DNA from: Pseudogymnoascus destructans
Taxonomy: Eukaryota > Ascomycota > Leotiomycetes > Thelebolales > Thelebolaceae
Direction: 5' to 3'
NCBI RefSeq assembly: GCF_001641265.1
Contig: NW_020167529.1
Location: 831,001 to 895,000 of the forward strand
DNA: 64,000 nt
Part shown: positions 1-8,989 of the stretch, one piece after another
Layout of the letters: each line of letters opens with the position of its first letter
Position numbering within the stretch: the first letter of the stretch is position 1
Notes under the pieces: model-generated
Told to the model about the DNA's origin: nothing
The model's input: only the letters and a program-made list of their open reading frames with translations
The model's database searches: none
Program-made: the position numbers and the translations under genes

Positions 1-90
1 CCCAAACAACCCAAACAACCCAAACAACCCAAACAACCCAAACAACCCAAACAACCCAAACAACCCAAACAACCCAAACAAACCAAACAA
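1..90. repeat. 9-bp minisatellite (CCCAAACAA)n at window edge
   Basis: Ten head-to-tail copies of CCCAAACAA, the last with one mismatch. The array touches the first base of the window, so its true length is unknown. The unit is not the TTAGGG telomere repeat usual in filamentous ascomycetes, so there is no reason to call a chromosome end. Confidence 0.95.
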
Positions 91-986
91 CCCCCTCTAC
101 TATCTCTCTACTGGTGAACTCATCCTCTCTCTTCCATCCAACCAACCAACTAACAAGCAACTAACAATCAACTAACAACCAACTAACTACTAACCAACCA
201 CTAACCAACCACTAACCAACCACTAACCAACCACTAACCAACTCCTACTACGCCACCCACACACAACCCACCCACCAACTATCCTTCAAACTCTACACAA
301 AAACCATCAAAAACCATCGAGAATCATCAAAATAACTCCCCAAACACAACTCCAATAAACCAACAATCTTTGTTCCTACTGTCGTATGCACACTGACCGA
401 CCGATTAACTGCCGGAATCCGAACTGTGACACCGAGACAATAAGTCCACACAGATGTGCGTTCGTTCGTTCATGCTTGCTACCTACCTACTTAGCTAGCT
501 TCCTGTCCCACACGTCATTTGTTTGCCATAGCTAACCCTCTCCCCCCCCCTCAGAATCAGACAACAACCGTTCATTAAAAAAAAAAACCAGTCCTCACCA
601 ACACAAACCCCCAGTCGACAACAGCAGTCCACTCTACTCACACCTCTGTGTCACTTCCTCACGAACACCCACACGCCTTTCTAAGACCTCGCAATTACGC
701 TCAAGTCGCAAGATCGGCACACCTCACCCCTCACCCCTCTCCCTCACCCCTCACCCCTCTCCCCTCTCCCCTCTCCCCATCAACCCCCCTTCCACAAACA
801 ACCCTCCCCCCCAAAAAAAAAGAGCACCCTCAAGGCCACCTGCCACCTGAGGATCTGTACTTTTTCGAGAACATTCCAAACGAACCCGGCCCCATTGAAC
901 CACCACCACTGGGCCTTATTTAAAGGGAAACCACCTCGCCCTTTAACTACCACAAACCCACACACACCCCAAGAACTAGCGACAAG
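91..986. other. Non-coding leader of the PKA regulatory subunit gene
   Basis: C/A-rich low-complexity DNA with short homopolymer runs (C around 541-550, A around 577-587), then pyrimidine-rich repeats of CCCTCTCC type at 720-780. I see no coding exon here. In particular nothing resembles the helical dimerization/docking segment that often starts fungal PKA regulatory subunits. The pyrimidine-rich stretch just upstream of the gene is typical of strong fungal core promoters. Confidence 0.6.
190..241. repeat. 11-bp tandem repeat (CTAACCAACCA)n
   Basis: About 4.7 exact copies of an 11-bp unit, inside a longer C/A-rich, G-poor stretch (about 1-350) that looks like low-complexity sequence upstream of the PKA regulatory subunit gene. 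Confidence 0.9.
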
Positions 987-2253
987 ATGCCAGGCCACAC
1001 CTTCCCCGGCCGCCACGGCTCGAACCCCTTCAGCGACGCCCACGAGCCGCCAAAGGCAGGCACCGAGACCCTCCCCACGCGCCCCATCAACCAAGTCGTC
1101 GAAGAAGAAGAAGAGGGCGACGCCGTCGCCTCCCCCACCACCGGCACCTTCCCAAGCTCCAAGACCTCGCCGGACCCCTTCGGCAGCAACGGCACCAGTG
1201 ACGGGGCCCCTTCCTCCTTCAAGCCCTCCTCCGACGGCTTCCCCTCGAATTACGGGATGGGTCGCCGCACCTCGGTGTCAGCGGAGTCGATGAACCCCAC
1301 CGACTCGGCGAGCGATAAGTGGACGCCGCCGTTCTATCCGAAGACGGAGGAGCAGTTGAAGAGGCTGAAGTCGGCCATTGGGGCGCATACGCTGTTTAGG
1401 GCGCTGGATGATGAGCAGAGTCGCATGATTATTGGGGCGTTGGTGGAGAAGCCGATTCCGGCTAGGAATATTAAGGTGAGTTTCACTTTACCTCCCCCCC
1501 TCACCTTTCCTTCCCCAGCACCGTAGTCTGAAAGTATGTCCTGACAACCCCAACCAGGTAATCTCCCAAGGCGACCAAGGCGATTACTTCTACATCGTCG
1601 AATCCGGCTCCTTCGACATCTACATCCACCCCAGCGGCAGTCTCCAACCCGGCCCCTCCGGCCTCGGCACAAAAGTCGCAACCATAACCGTCGGCGGCAC
1701 CTTCGGCGAGCTAGCCCTGATGTACGGCGCCCCCCGCAACGCAACCGTCATCTCCGCCACCAACGACTGCGTGCTCTGGGCGCTTGATCGGGTCACCTTC
1801 CGCCGGATCCTAATGGACTACACCTTCACCCGGCGCCGGATGTACGAGAAGTTCCTCGCGGAAGTCCCCCTCCTCTCCTCCCTCAACGACTACGAGCGCT
1901 CCAAAATCGCCGACGCCCTCGAGTCCTGCAAGTACTCCGCCGGCTCCACGATCATCAAGGAAGGCGACGACGGAGAAGCCTTTTATTTACTCGAAGACGG
2001 CCAGGCGAGCGCATACAAAACGGGCGTCGAGAAGCCCGTCAAGAATTACCGCAAGGGCGACTACTTTGGCGAACTAGCCCTCCTGAATAAAGCGCCCCGC
2101 GCGGCGAGTGTGGTGTGCGACACGGATGTCAAGGTGGCGACGCTGGGGAAGGATGGGTTTCAACGCCTTCTGGGGCCGGTGGAGGGGATTATGAGGAGGG
2201 AGAGATATGAGGGGGTTGAGGGGGTTGAGAGGGTGGATCCGTTGGTTACGTAG
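987..2253 (+). CDS. pkaR: cAMP-dependent protein kinase regulatory subunit (PKA-R)
   Basis: Inhibitory, cAMP-binding subunit of cytosolic PKA. There are two exons, 987-1475 and 1558-2253, with an 82-nt GT-AG intron in phase 0, giving 394 aa. The acidic, disordered N-terminus is followed by the pseudosubstrate-type site RRTSVS at residues 93-98, whose serine marks an RII-like inhibitor that the catalytic subunit can phosphorylate. Two cyclic-nucleotide-binding domains follow. Each has the phosphate-binding cassette with its key Glu and Arg: FGELALMYGAPRNATV in the first and FGELALLNKAPRAASV in the second. The start ATG is followed by a stretch like the inter-domain linker of other fungal PKA-R proteins. 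The usual N-terminal dimerization/docking helices are not seen in the 986 bases upstream. Family assignment is certain; the true N-terminus is less so. Confidence 0.95.
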
Positions 2254-2889
2254 GGAGGTGGACGAGGTGGTGGGGGAGTCGCAAGTGTGTGTGTTTTTGT
2301 TTTGTTTTTGAGGCACCGCGGTCTGGGGTGTGTTTTTTTTTACACGGCGTTGGGGGGGGGGGGGGGGGTGAAAAGAGCGCTGTAGCTTCGGTGCTGTGCA
2401 GAGAGTGTTGTGGGTGAGATGGGGGATACTCTACTCTTGATGGGTGAGTGTGTGGAAGGAGAGAAATGGGCTGGGAGGGGAAGGATGATGGGGAAGAGGA
2501 TGATGGGGAAGAGGATGAGGTGGGGTGAAGATGAGAAGGCAGAGAGGCATAGAGGAGCGAGATTTCGAGAGGTTAATTGATTATGTTACATTTACACTCC
2601 GTTCCAAGTATCTGTGATCAGGTTGTGTGTGTGTGTGTGTTATGTGTCTTTTTATATTTGGACACCCCTCCGGAGGGAATCCTCCATATCTCCACCTGAC
2701 ATCTCATGATATACAGCACTCCCATGTATCAACCAGCGCCAGCACGTGTATTATCCCCCCCCCTCACCAAAACCCCAATCCCCTCATCGACGCCATCCCC
2801 TCCCAGAAAACGCCCAAACCCCAGCGCGCAACCCGCAACCCCCAACACCCCCCTCAACCCCAGCGCCAACACCCCCCATCTTCGCGCCT
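2254..2889. other. Convergent 3' region between PKA-R and SPF27 genes
   Basis: No gene. It holds a run of 17 G at 2352-2368, imperfect repeats of GATGATGGGGAAGAG around 2483-2517, and a (GT)n microsatellite at about 2622-2640. The strand is purine- and G-rich throughout. Confidence 0.7.
2352..2368 (+). repeat. 17-nt poly-G tract
   Basis: Uninterrupted run of 17 G, about 100 nt downstream of the PKA-R stop codon on the coding strand. If transcribed it would lie in the 3' UTR and could form a G-quadruplex. It is also a likely place for sequencing length error. Confidence 0.9.
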
Positions 2890-3534
2890 CTACGCCCCCT
2901 CAACCGCAAGCCTCTCCCTCCTCAACCCCTCAGCCGCCACGGCAGTCTCCAACACCCTCGCCACACCCGCTCTCCATGAGCATTCAAGAACCTGCAACTC
3001 CGCCGCAACACGGTCCTGCGTATCCCTCCTCTCCGCGACGACCAGGTCGATGGCCTCCTTCTCCTCTGCCAGCTCCTTCTCCACACCCCGCAACACCCCC
3101 GCAGTGTGCGAGTTTGCAGCAAGCCACTCCTCCTTTGCTTTTGCACCATTCTCGAGGTTTTGCAGCCGCCGCACCCGGAGTCGAAGATACGTACAAGTTA
3201 TCCCCGAGAGTCTCAGGGCGTTTTCGATCGCTTCCACCGAGGTGTCTGGAGAGGGCGTATCGAGAGATTCGTAGGGGGTCGTGTTAATCGCTTTTAGCTT
3301 CTTCGGAGCGCGGGAGGAGGGGTCGAAGCCGTTTAGTAAGGGGCAGGGGGGGAGACGTGGGTGGGTTGGGAGAGGTATGGGGAGGGAGGAGGATATTAAT
3401 TCGCGGGCGCTGGTGAGGGCGGTGGGGGGGGGGGGGGGTCTATGTCTGTTTTTTCGACTGTTAGATTGGAGGTGGGGAGGGGGGGGGGACGAACAAGGTA
3501 GGGATTCAAAGGTTGTTGTTGTTGTTAAGGGCAT
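2890..3534 (-). CDS. Pre-mRNA-splicing factor SPF27 / BCAS2 / Cwf7
   Basis: Core subunit of the Prp19 (NineTeen) complex, which is needed to activate the spliceosome in the nucleus. Single exon, 214 aa. The N-terminal MPL...ESLP start, the central ALxSxYESLD-like block (here INTTPYESLDTPSPDTS) and a long C-terminal coiled coil with NLE...WLAANSHTAGVLRGVEKELAEEKEAID and WRAGVARVLETAVAAEGLRRE match the BCAS2 family (PF05700). Length is normal. Oddities are a run of five prolines encoded by 15 consecutive C at 3424-3438, and an N-terminal third richer in proline and serine than usual. The start lies only 16 nt from a 14-copy 8-bp minisatellite that must be in its leader or core promoter. Downstream of eL18 on the same strand, convergent with PKA-R. 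Confidence 0.85.
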   Translation of the reverse strand: MPLTTTTTFESLPCSSPPPPHLQSNSRKNRHRPPPPPTALTSARELISSSLPIPLPTHPRLPPCPLLNGFDPSSRAPKKLKAINTTPYESLDTPSPDTSVEAIENALRLSGITCTYLRLRVRRLQNLENGAKAKEEWLAANSHTAGVLRGVEKELAEEKEAIDLVVAERRDTQDRVAAELQVLECSWRAGVARVLETAVAAEGLRRERLAVEGA

Positions 3535-4135
3535 TTTGGCGGTTTGTGTGTGGTGAGGTGGTGAGGTGGTGAGGTGGTGAGGTGGTGAGGTGGTGAGGTG
3601 GTGAGGTGGTGAGGTGGTGAGGTGGTGAGGTGGTGAGGTGGTGAGGTGGTGAGGTGGTGAGGTGGGGTTTCGTGCAGCTTGTGGCTAGCTATCGTAAGGA
3701 TTGGAGAACTGTTGGGGTGTGGGTAGAGATGGAGGAGGTGCTGGTGGTGATGCGGATGTGTGCGGGTTAATAAATTTGGGTAGATGGATGGATTGGAGAT
3801 GGGCATCGATATGTATGGGTGCCTTATCTGTAAGGTTCCAACATGCGATTTTTACAACAAGAGTTCTTGAAGAATTTGGTATGGATTTCAACGAGTAGAT
3901 TACAATTACAACAGCTCACAAATCACACCAATAACCAGACATAAGCAGTAATAAAGGTAAGCTTGTAGTTTTCATTTTCATTTCTACTCGCCCCATCAAG
4001 CAAAAAGCAAGAAGGGTTGTTCCTACCCCTCGGACACAAACTATTGACGCCAGAGTGCAATCCCCCACGCCAATCCCAGCCCGTAACCCCCCCCCACCAC
4101 CAGCCTCAAGTCCAACGTCGTCAGAAAAGACGCGC
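3535..4135. other. Intergenic region between eL18 stop and SPF27 start
   Basis: Holds the (TGGTGAGG)14 array near the SPF27 end. The remaining 470 bases show no coding signal and must carry the eL18 3' UTR and the SPF27 promoter. Confidence 0.6.
3551..3662. repeat. 8-bp minisatellite (TGGTGAGG)14
   Basis: Fourteen perfect copies of TGGTGAGG. On the minus strand it reads (CCTCACCA)n and ends 16 nt before the SPF27 start codon, so it probably forms part of that gene's 5' leader or core promoter. Complete identity between copies suggests recent expansion. Confidence 0.95.
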
Positions 4136-5045
4136 TTAGACCTTGAAACCTCTCGACGCACGACGTCCACGAGCCTTCTCGAACTTGCGGCCCTTGGACT
4201 CGACCTTAGGTTTCTGCGGGGATGCGTGAGTAAATATTCCCCAAACCCCACCTGCCTGTCACGAGAACGGGAAAAACGTACCTTGTGCTTGTGGGGACCC
4301 ATGCCGAAGTGCTTAACAGCCTCACGTGCGTTCTTGGGTCCACGGAGGAGGAGGGTGTTGCTTCCGGTAGGAGCGCGGAGAGCAAGCTGATCCAGGGTGA
4401 GGATCTCACCACCGGCGGCCAAGATGCGGGCGCGGGCAGTGGCGGTGAAGCGGAGGGCCGCGACGCTGAGCTTGGGGACGGTCAGGAGACGGTTGTCGTC
4501 GGTGACGGTGCCGATGATGACGACGGTCTTGTTGTTGGACTTCTCGGAGACGTTGGCGACGATCCTGGAGAGAGACACGGGGGGGCGGTTGATGCGGGAC
4601 ATGAAGAGGCGGCGGAGGACGACCTTGTTGAAGGAGGACTCGGTGCGGCCTGTTGTGCCGTGGTGTTGTTAGCTTGCTGATCCTTCTCCTCTCTGTTGTT
4701 CTTTGGGATGATGGGCGGAGAGTTGGACTTACGGGCCAAGAAGCGGTAGAGCTTGACGAGCAGCTTCAAGTAGACGTTGTCAGACTTGGGCGCCTTGCGG
4801 TGCGTGCTGCGGACATGGTGTGCGTCGAGATCGATACCTATTAGAAAAACCTCCCATCAGCCTATGTTCAATATGCTCTTTGTAAGATCCGGTCTTGCGA
4901 CTCGAAAAAGTACTTCGCAAAGATCAGGTCGAGAAGAAAGTTCCCTCCCCCAGAGACACCTTGCGGCGAAACTGGAGGGTTCCATTTCTTGACAACTTCA
5001 TGATCCTCACTTGCATACGAAGGCGAAGATTGGTAACATACCCAT
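4136..5045 (-). CDS. RPL18: 60S ribosomal protein eL18 (L18)
   Basis: Component of the large cytosolic ribosomal subunit. Four exons on the minus strand: 5045-5042 (only ATGG), 4837-4733, 4649-4282 and 4213-4136, giving 184 aa that begin MGIDLDAHHVRSTHRKAPKS and end RRASRGFKV. Family hallmarks are NRPPVSLSRI, LRFTATARARILAAGGE, the LLLRGPKNAREAVKHFG block and the basic C-terminal tail. All introns are GT-AG. The first coding exon is just four nucleotides, so the initiator codon is separated from the rest of the protein by a 204-nt intron, a layout often seen in ribosomal-protein genes. The ATG at 4610-4600 that a single-exon reading would use is internal and would lose 58 residues. Confidence 0.95.
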
Positions 5046-5450
5046 CTTTGCGGTTTGTCGAAACTGGTCGTTGTCGTCGGGTTGGTGATGCTGTCGAACA
5101 AATTCGCTGGGAGAAATTGAGAATGTGCGCGCGCGGAAAACCTAACCGAAAAAGCTGAGGTGCCTTAGGCATGAAAACACAAAGAAATGCGCTAGCGCCG
5201 CTAGCTGCCAACCCCTGCCGGCATGTCAAACCCGCCTCACGGGCCTCTCCTCCTCTACTCTCTGCCGATTCTTGTTTCTCTACCAAAACAGTACATATAA
5301 TCTGTTCTATTACTGTATATAGTTCTATATCAAATATGGCTTTGTACAAGTCATCTATAAAATCCCGTCGTCTATTTGTATACCGCTTTCTATGTGACGA
5401 ATGACCACCACCAGCAGCTTCACGATGCCACCACAACCCCCCCCAACCAT
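5046..5450. promoter_or_regulatory. eL18 promoter region and carrier 3' flank
   Basis: No gene is visible. It contains the palindromic octamer CGCTAGCG at 5190-5197, embedded in a GCGCTAGCGCCGCTAGC stretch, and the same octamer recurs twice in the Mpe1/HIS7 intergenic region. The half nearest 5451 must hold the 3' UTR of the mitochondrial carrier gene. Confidence 0.45.
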
Positions 5451-6646
5451 TCAGATATCTGAAACATCAGTGTTCAGACCTACCAAGAAGTCTCTCGTCA
5501 TCTCGAAGCTGAGCCAGCTACTCGCCATACTGGGCGCAACCTTGAGTAGATTCGGGACGATGCCCTTGTATAATCCCTTGACGCCCTCCTGTACGATAAT
5601 TACCTTCACGGCGTCGAATACCCCGTTGTACTGATAGCCCATCCCCGACATGGTGTTGATCTGGAAGCGTCGCCGTAGGACATCGCTGGTAAAGATTAGG
5701 ATTTCCACAAGAAGGAGTCAATGCTGAACTTACAATGGGTATGTGCACGTCTGTGCAATGGCCCCCGAGATTGCGCCTGCGGCAAGCTTGCGTACGGCGC
5801 TGGGGTTTTTATCACCCTCTGGTGTAAAGCGTTCCCGTACAAGTTCATAAGTCATAAAATTCAAGCCGACCTGCAGCTAGTCAATAACGGGGCTTGAGAG
5901 TTTTGAAGCTTGAACTTACATAGGGTGCAACACCGGCAACAGTGGGTACGATGCCTCGGTATAGAGCAAGAATGCCACCTTCGGTCTTATACATCATAAC
6001 CATAGTGCTCCACATCCCAGGCAACTTGGATTTGTGAACATTGCTAAGCGCGGCGAATGAAGCTGACTGAATCGAAAGGCGGGTGCGGACAATATCAAGT
6101 GGGTATGTAAAGAAAACAGATGTGATTCCAGCGGCTCCTCCGCATATTAATCGCCTGAACGATGAGAGGTCGGCACCTGGTGTTGGCTCGAAGAACTATT
6201 CGCCAGTTAGTGAGTCGCGAGTAGCAGTCAATAGGAGGACATCCGTACCTTCTTGTAGAAGTTGTAGCTACCAAACTGCACGGCAGAATACGGCACTATA
6301 CGGACACAGTTTGTTCCGTTGCCCCTCATAAACCCCTTCCATCCTTCCTCACGCCAAATCCTAGCCAATGACTTCGTGACCGACTGTGTGTATTCTTGAC
6401 GACCAGCACCCTGGATTTGGTATAAGATCTTGAGTCTCTCTAGCGGCGAGACAACAGTTCGAGAGACGGCACCTGCAACACCTCCAGCGCAGAACGCAGC
6501 GGTTACCGGTTGCGAAAAGAAATCTTGCATCTGTAGGACCATGAGGCTCGGTTTGGGCTTTAACGCCCTCTCTGCTGGCTGTTGCGGTTGACGTTAGCAG
6601 GGATTCCGTAGCAGGGCTGAGAGCATGAGGAACATACGTCTGACAT
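5451..6646 (-). CDS. Mitochondrial carrier, APS/PAPS transporter type (YPR011C-like)
   Basis: Inner-membrane solute carrier (SLC25 family). Five exons: 6646-6638, 6578-6249, 6195-5920, 5870-5734 and 5685-5451, giving 328 aa. The three carrier repeats carry the signature PX[DE]XX[KR] as SPLERLK, YPLDIVR and YPFDVLRRR. The N-terminal FCAGGVAGAVSRTVVSPLERLKIL and the last repeat resemble yeast YPR011C, which moves adenosine phosphosulfates. A neighbouring subfamily carries CoA (Leu5/SLC25A42), so the substrate is inferred. The first exon encodes only Met-Ser-Asp; it is supported by a GTATGT donor, a GCTAAC branch site and frame continuity with exon 2. Starting instead at the internal ATG of exon 2 (6542) loses 16 residues. 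Divergent from the SR-like gene, with a CACGTG box between them. Confidence 0.9.
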
Positions 6647-7498
6647 CTCGTGGCGATTGGTTAAGCAATCACTCCACGGGTCGTAGTTCGAGCAGCACTG
6701 CTGGGTTTCCAAAACATTAATCCCAGGTTGCAGGGTGGCCAATGGTTTCGGCGTGGATCTGAAAGCGTCGGGCCCTCGTAAAATTTCCGATGATCCTGGG
6801 TCGAAGGGTGGTTTTTGAAGGGTCTAGATGCTGGGCCATCCAGAGTGGCACGGCGAAAGTAGACGTTATTTAGCAAGGCTGATGAGCCTGTGGTGTTCTA
6901 GGTCGAGCTTCGTGAGTGGTTTACAGTAAGGTATAGTCGAAGTCAGTCGCATCGCAGAAGCTTAGAGTGGAGAGGGTGTGATTTGGCGTGGGTGGAGATA
7001 CTCTGGACTGAAGCAAGTAATACCATCTGTCCACGGCTAGAAGAGGCTGAGGAAGTCAACAATGCCGACGACCGGATTATCTTCGTAACAAGGTGCATCC
7101 GAGCCGTCCTGTTGCCAACGACGGAAAGTCACGTGGCTGCCTGCCAACTCTGGCTCTTTGATGCCTGAGGCGACAAATTTCAGCTGCAAACGGATAGTGC
7201 ATGGGGCGGCACCGCCTCGTTATCCATAGCTTACTTGTGTTATCGTCCGTCAACATACCGAATCCCTCCTTCCAACGCATCATTCCCCATAATCGTCATA
7301 AGCTCCTACGAGCGCATATTGCAATCCAACCTCAATAAACGACACAACTTCGACTGCTAAATTTAAATTGGGAGGTTCTATTTGGGTGCTCACTGGGAGC
7401 TTGCATTGGCTCTTGGCCCGCTCTAACCCTTCCGAACAAAATACTCACTCAGCCAGCAACGGCCACCTCGGATCACTCAACCATCGAGATCCATCAAC
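6647..7498. promoter_or_regulatory. Divergent promoter region, carrier (-) / SR-like gene (+)
   Basis: 852 bases without a convincing gene. It holds a TCACGTG box (7129-7135). Short open frames on both strands have no recognisable product and no codon bias. Confidence 0.5.
7129..7135. promoter_or_regulatory. TCACGTG E-box (Cbf1-type)
   Basis: TCACGTG is the yeast Cbf1/Met4 target core found at sulfur-assimilation genes. It lies about 480 bases upstream of the carrier gene whose closest yeast relative transports APS/PAPS. The site is a direct match; regulation is inferred. Confidence 0.4.
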
Positions 7499-8565
7499 AT
7501 GTCTCGTGGCGGCGGAACAACCCTCTACGTGACAGGCTTCGGCCACGGAACCAGGGCTAGAGACCTTGCGTACGAGTTCGAACGGTACGTCTACCAACAA
7601 AAGTCGAAAACTCGATGATCAGCCTCGAGTCCGATGATCCCCTGCCTCGTCCTCAACCCTCCCTCGAGACTTCGCTGTCAGCTTCCTCACGTCCTGCCTC
7701 CGCTCAACCCTATCTTCCCATTCCTCCGATCGAGCAGTCGCATCACGGCACAGGAGTGGTCCCCATACTGGCCTTCCGCACGGGAAGGCGTCCATACCGC
7801 GACAGCTTTGGCCTTTACAAGCTCCTACTCATTTATTGGACTCATCAACATCTGTCCCTTGCGAAATTCCAGTACTGACAAGGCATATTACAGCTATGGG
7901 CGTCTCGTCCGGTGTGACATTCCAGCTCCTCGAACTGCAGCAAGCCGCCTGTGAGTATCTAGTCTCTCATTCTGTACGCACTTCTAATATGGTTGACACA
8001 AAAGCAGGTTTGCCTTTGTCGAGTATGAGAGTCGCCGTGATGCCGATGACGCTTATCATGGGCTGCACAATAAGCGCATTGGACGGGATGATTTACTGAA
8101 GATTGAGGCAAGCATACCTCCTGACCCAGAGTACCTCATGACTAACGTTATACTAGTGGGCCCGTACTCCACCTTCTGCTTCCTGGCGCTTTGATACTGG
8201 CAGGGATCGTGAGCGTGCTCCAGGTGGACGTCGCTCCCCTCGCCGCCGCTCTCCGTCCCCTCGCCGTGGCCGCGACTACTCTCCTAACAAGGATGATAGG
8301 CGTGATTATGACCGCCGTGGGGATAGATCCCGCAGCCCTGATGATAGGTTCGTATTTGTTACCAATGGCCAATAATAACTGCTAATAATTGTGTCTAGGG
8401 ATAGAGAGATGAAGGATGAACGTGATGACATCCGTGAGAATGGCACTAACGGTAACGACAGAAATGGTAATTTCCATCATACAAGCGCATCGTTTCATGG
8501 CTAACTTCTCAGCGGCCACAGAGTCTCCTCCCCCAGTCCACGATGATCTGGACACTGCAGAGTAA
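7499..8565 (+). CDS. SR-like RNA-binding protein (RRM plus RS/RD tail)
   Basis: Nuclear pre-mRNA processing factor of the SR family. Six exons: 7499-7584, 7894-7950, 8008-8107, 8157-8347, 8399-8466 and 8513-8565, giving 184 aa. The RRM occupies about residues 8-83: RNP2 LYVTGFG, a short YGRLVRCDIPAP loop, RNP1-like RLFAFVEYES, then KRIGRDDLLKIEWARTPPS. The tail is rich in RS, RD and RR with phosphorylatable SPRRRSPSPRRGRDYSP, then an acidic C-terminus. Two things are unusual. The third intron (8108-8156) has a GC donor, and the first intron (7585-7893, 309 nt) is much longer than its neighbours. Retaining the GC-AG intron shifts the frame and meets a stop 16 codons into exon 4, which would remove the RS tail, so regulated splicing is possible. 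Closest to fungal Srp1/Srp2-type proteins; the exact ortholog is uncertain. Confidence 0.85.
8108..8156 (+). other. GC-AG intron in the SR-like gene
   Basis: A 49-nt intron with donor GAG|GCAAGC, branch site ACTAAC and acceptor TACTAG. Removing it restores the conserved KIEWARTPPS block. No GT donor nearby gives that frame. Confidence 0.85.
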
Positions 8566-8989
8566 TTACTGGTGGTTTCCTAAACAGTCTGTATTCGGTG
8601 CCAGAGAATAAGTGGTGGCGCTTTTCTCAAAATGGTTCTATAGCATATGGTTTAACTCAAATTCGTAATACAATGCAAATTATGAATAATCCCAACTATT
8701 GCTTGCCAAGACCCGTCGTCTATGAACCTTGCTGGTGATCATGCCTCGTATTGGCCAATAGCATATATAACATAGTGAGATATCACAGAAGCAATCGATA
8801 ACTACTTTATGGGAATCTTACTATGGGATACGGCAGAGGATAGGAAGAGTTTCAGGACGATGCTATTTTCGAAAATGGCAAATCTTGGAGCAAGCACAGG
8901 TTGAAAATATTCTTTTTAATGAAACTGTTTATTGCAAGTAGGCTCGAGAGCATAAAATATTTGACTATAATATGCTTGGTGGTAAGAAT
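8566..8989. other. Convergent 3' region, SR-like gene / fimbrin
   Basis: 424 bases, AT-rich, no coding signal. Must contain both 3' UTRs and terminators. Confidence 0.5.

Noticed and set aside
1..90. Telomere
   Set aside because: The unit CCCAAACAA is not the TTAGGG/CCCTAA repeat, and the neighbouring genes are ordinary housekeeping genes.
6640..6760. Possible tRNA-like stretch (GTAGTTCGAGCAG)
   Set aside because: The B-box consensus GGTTCGANTCC is not met and no cloverleaf with a 7-bp acceptor stem could be built.
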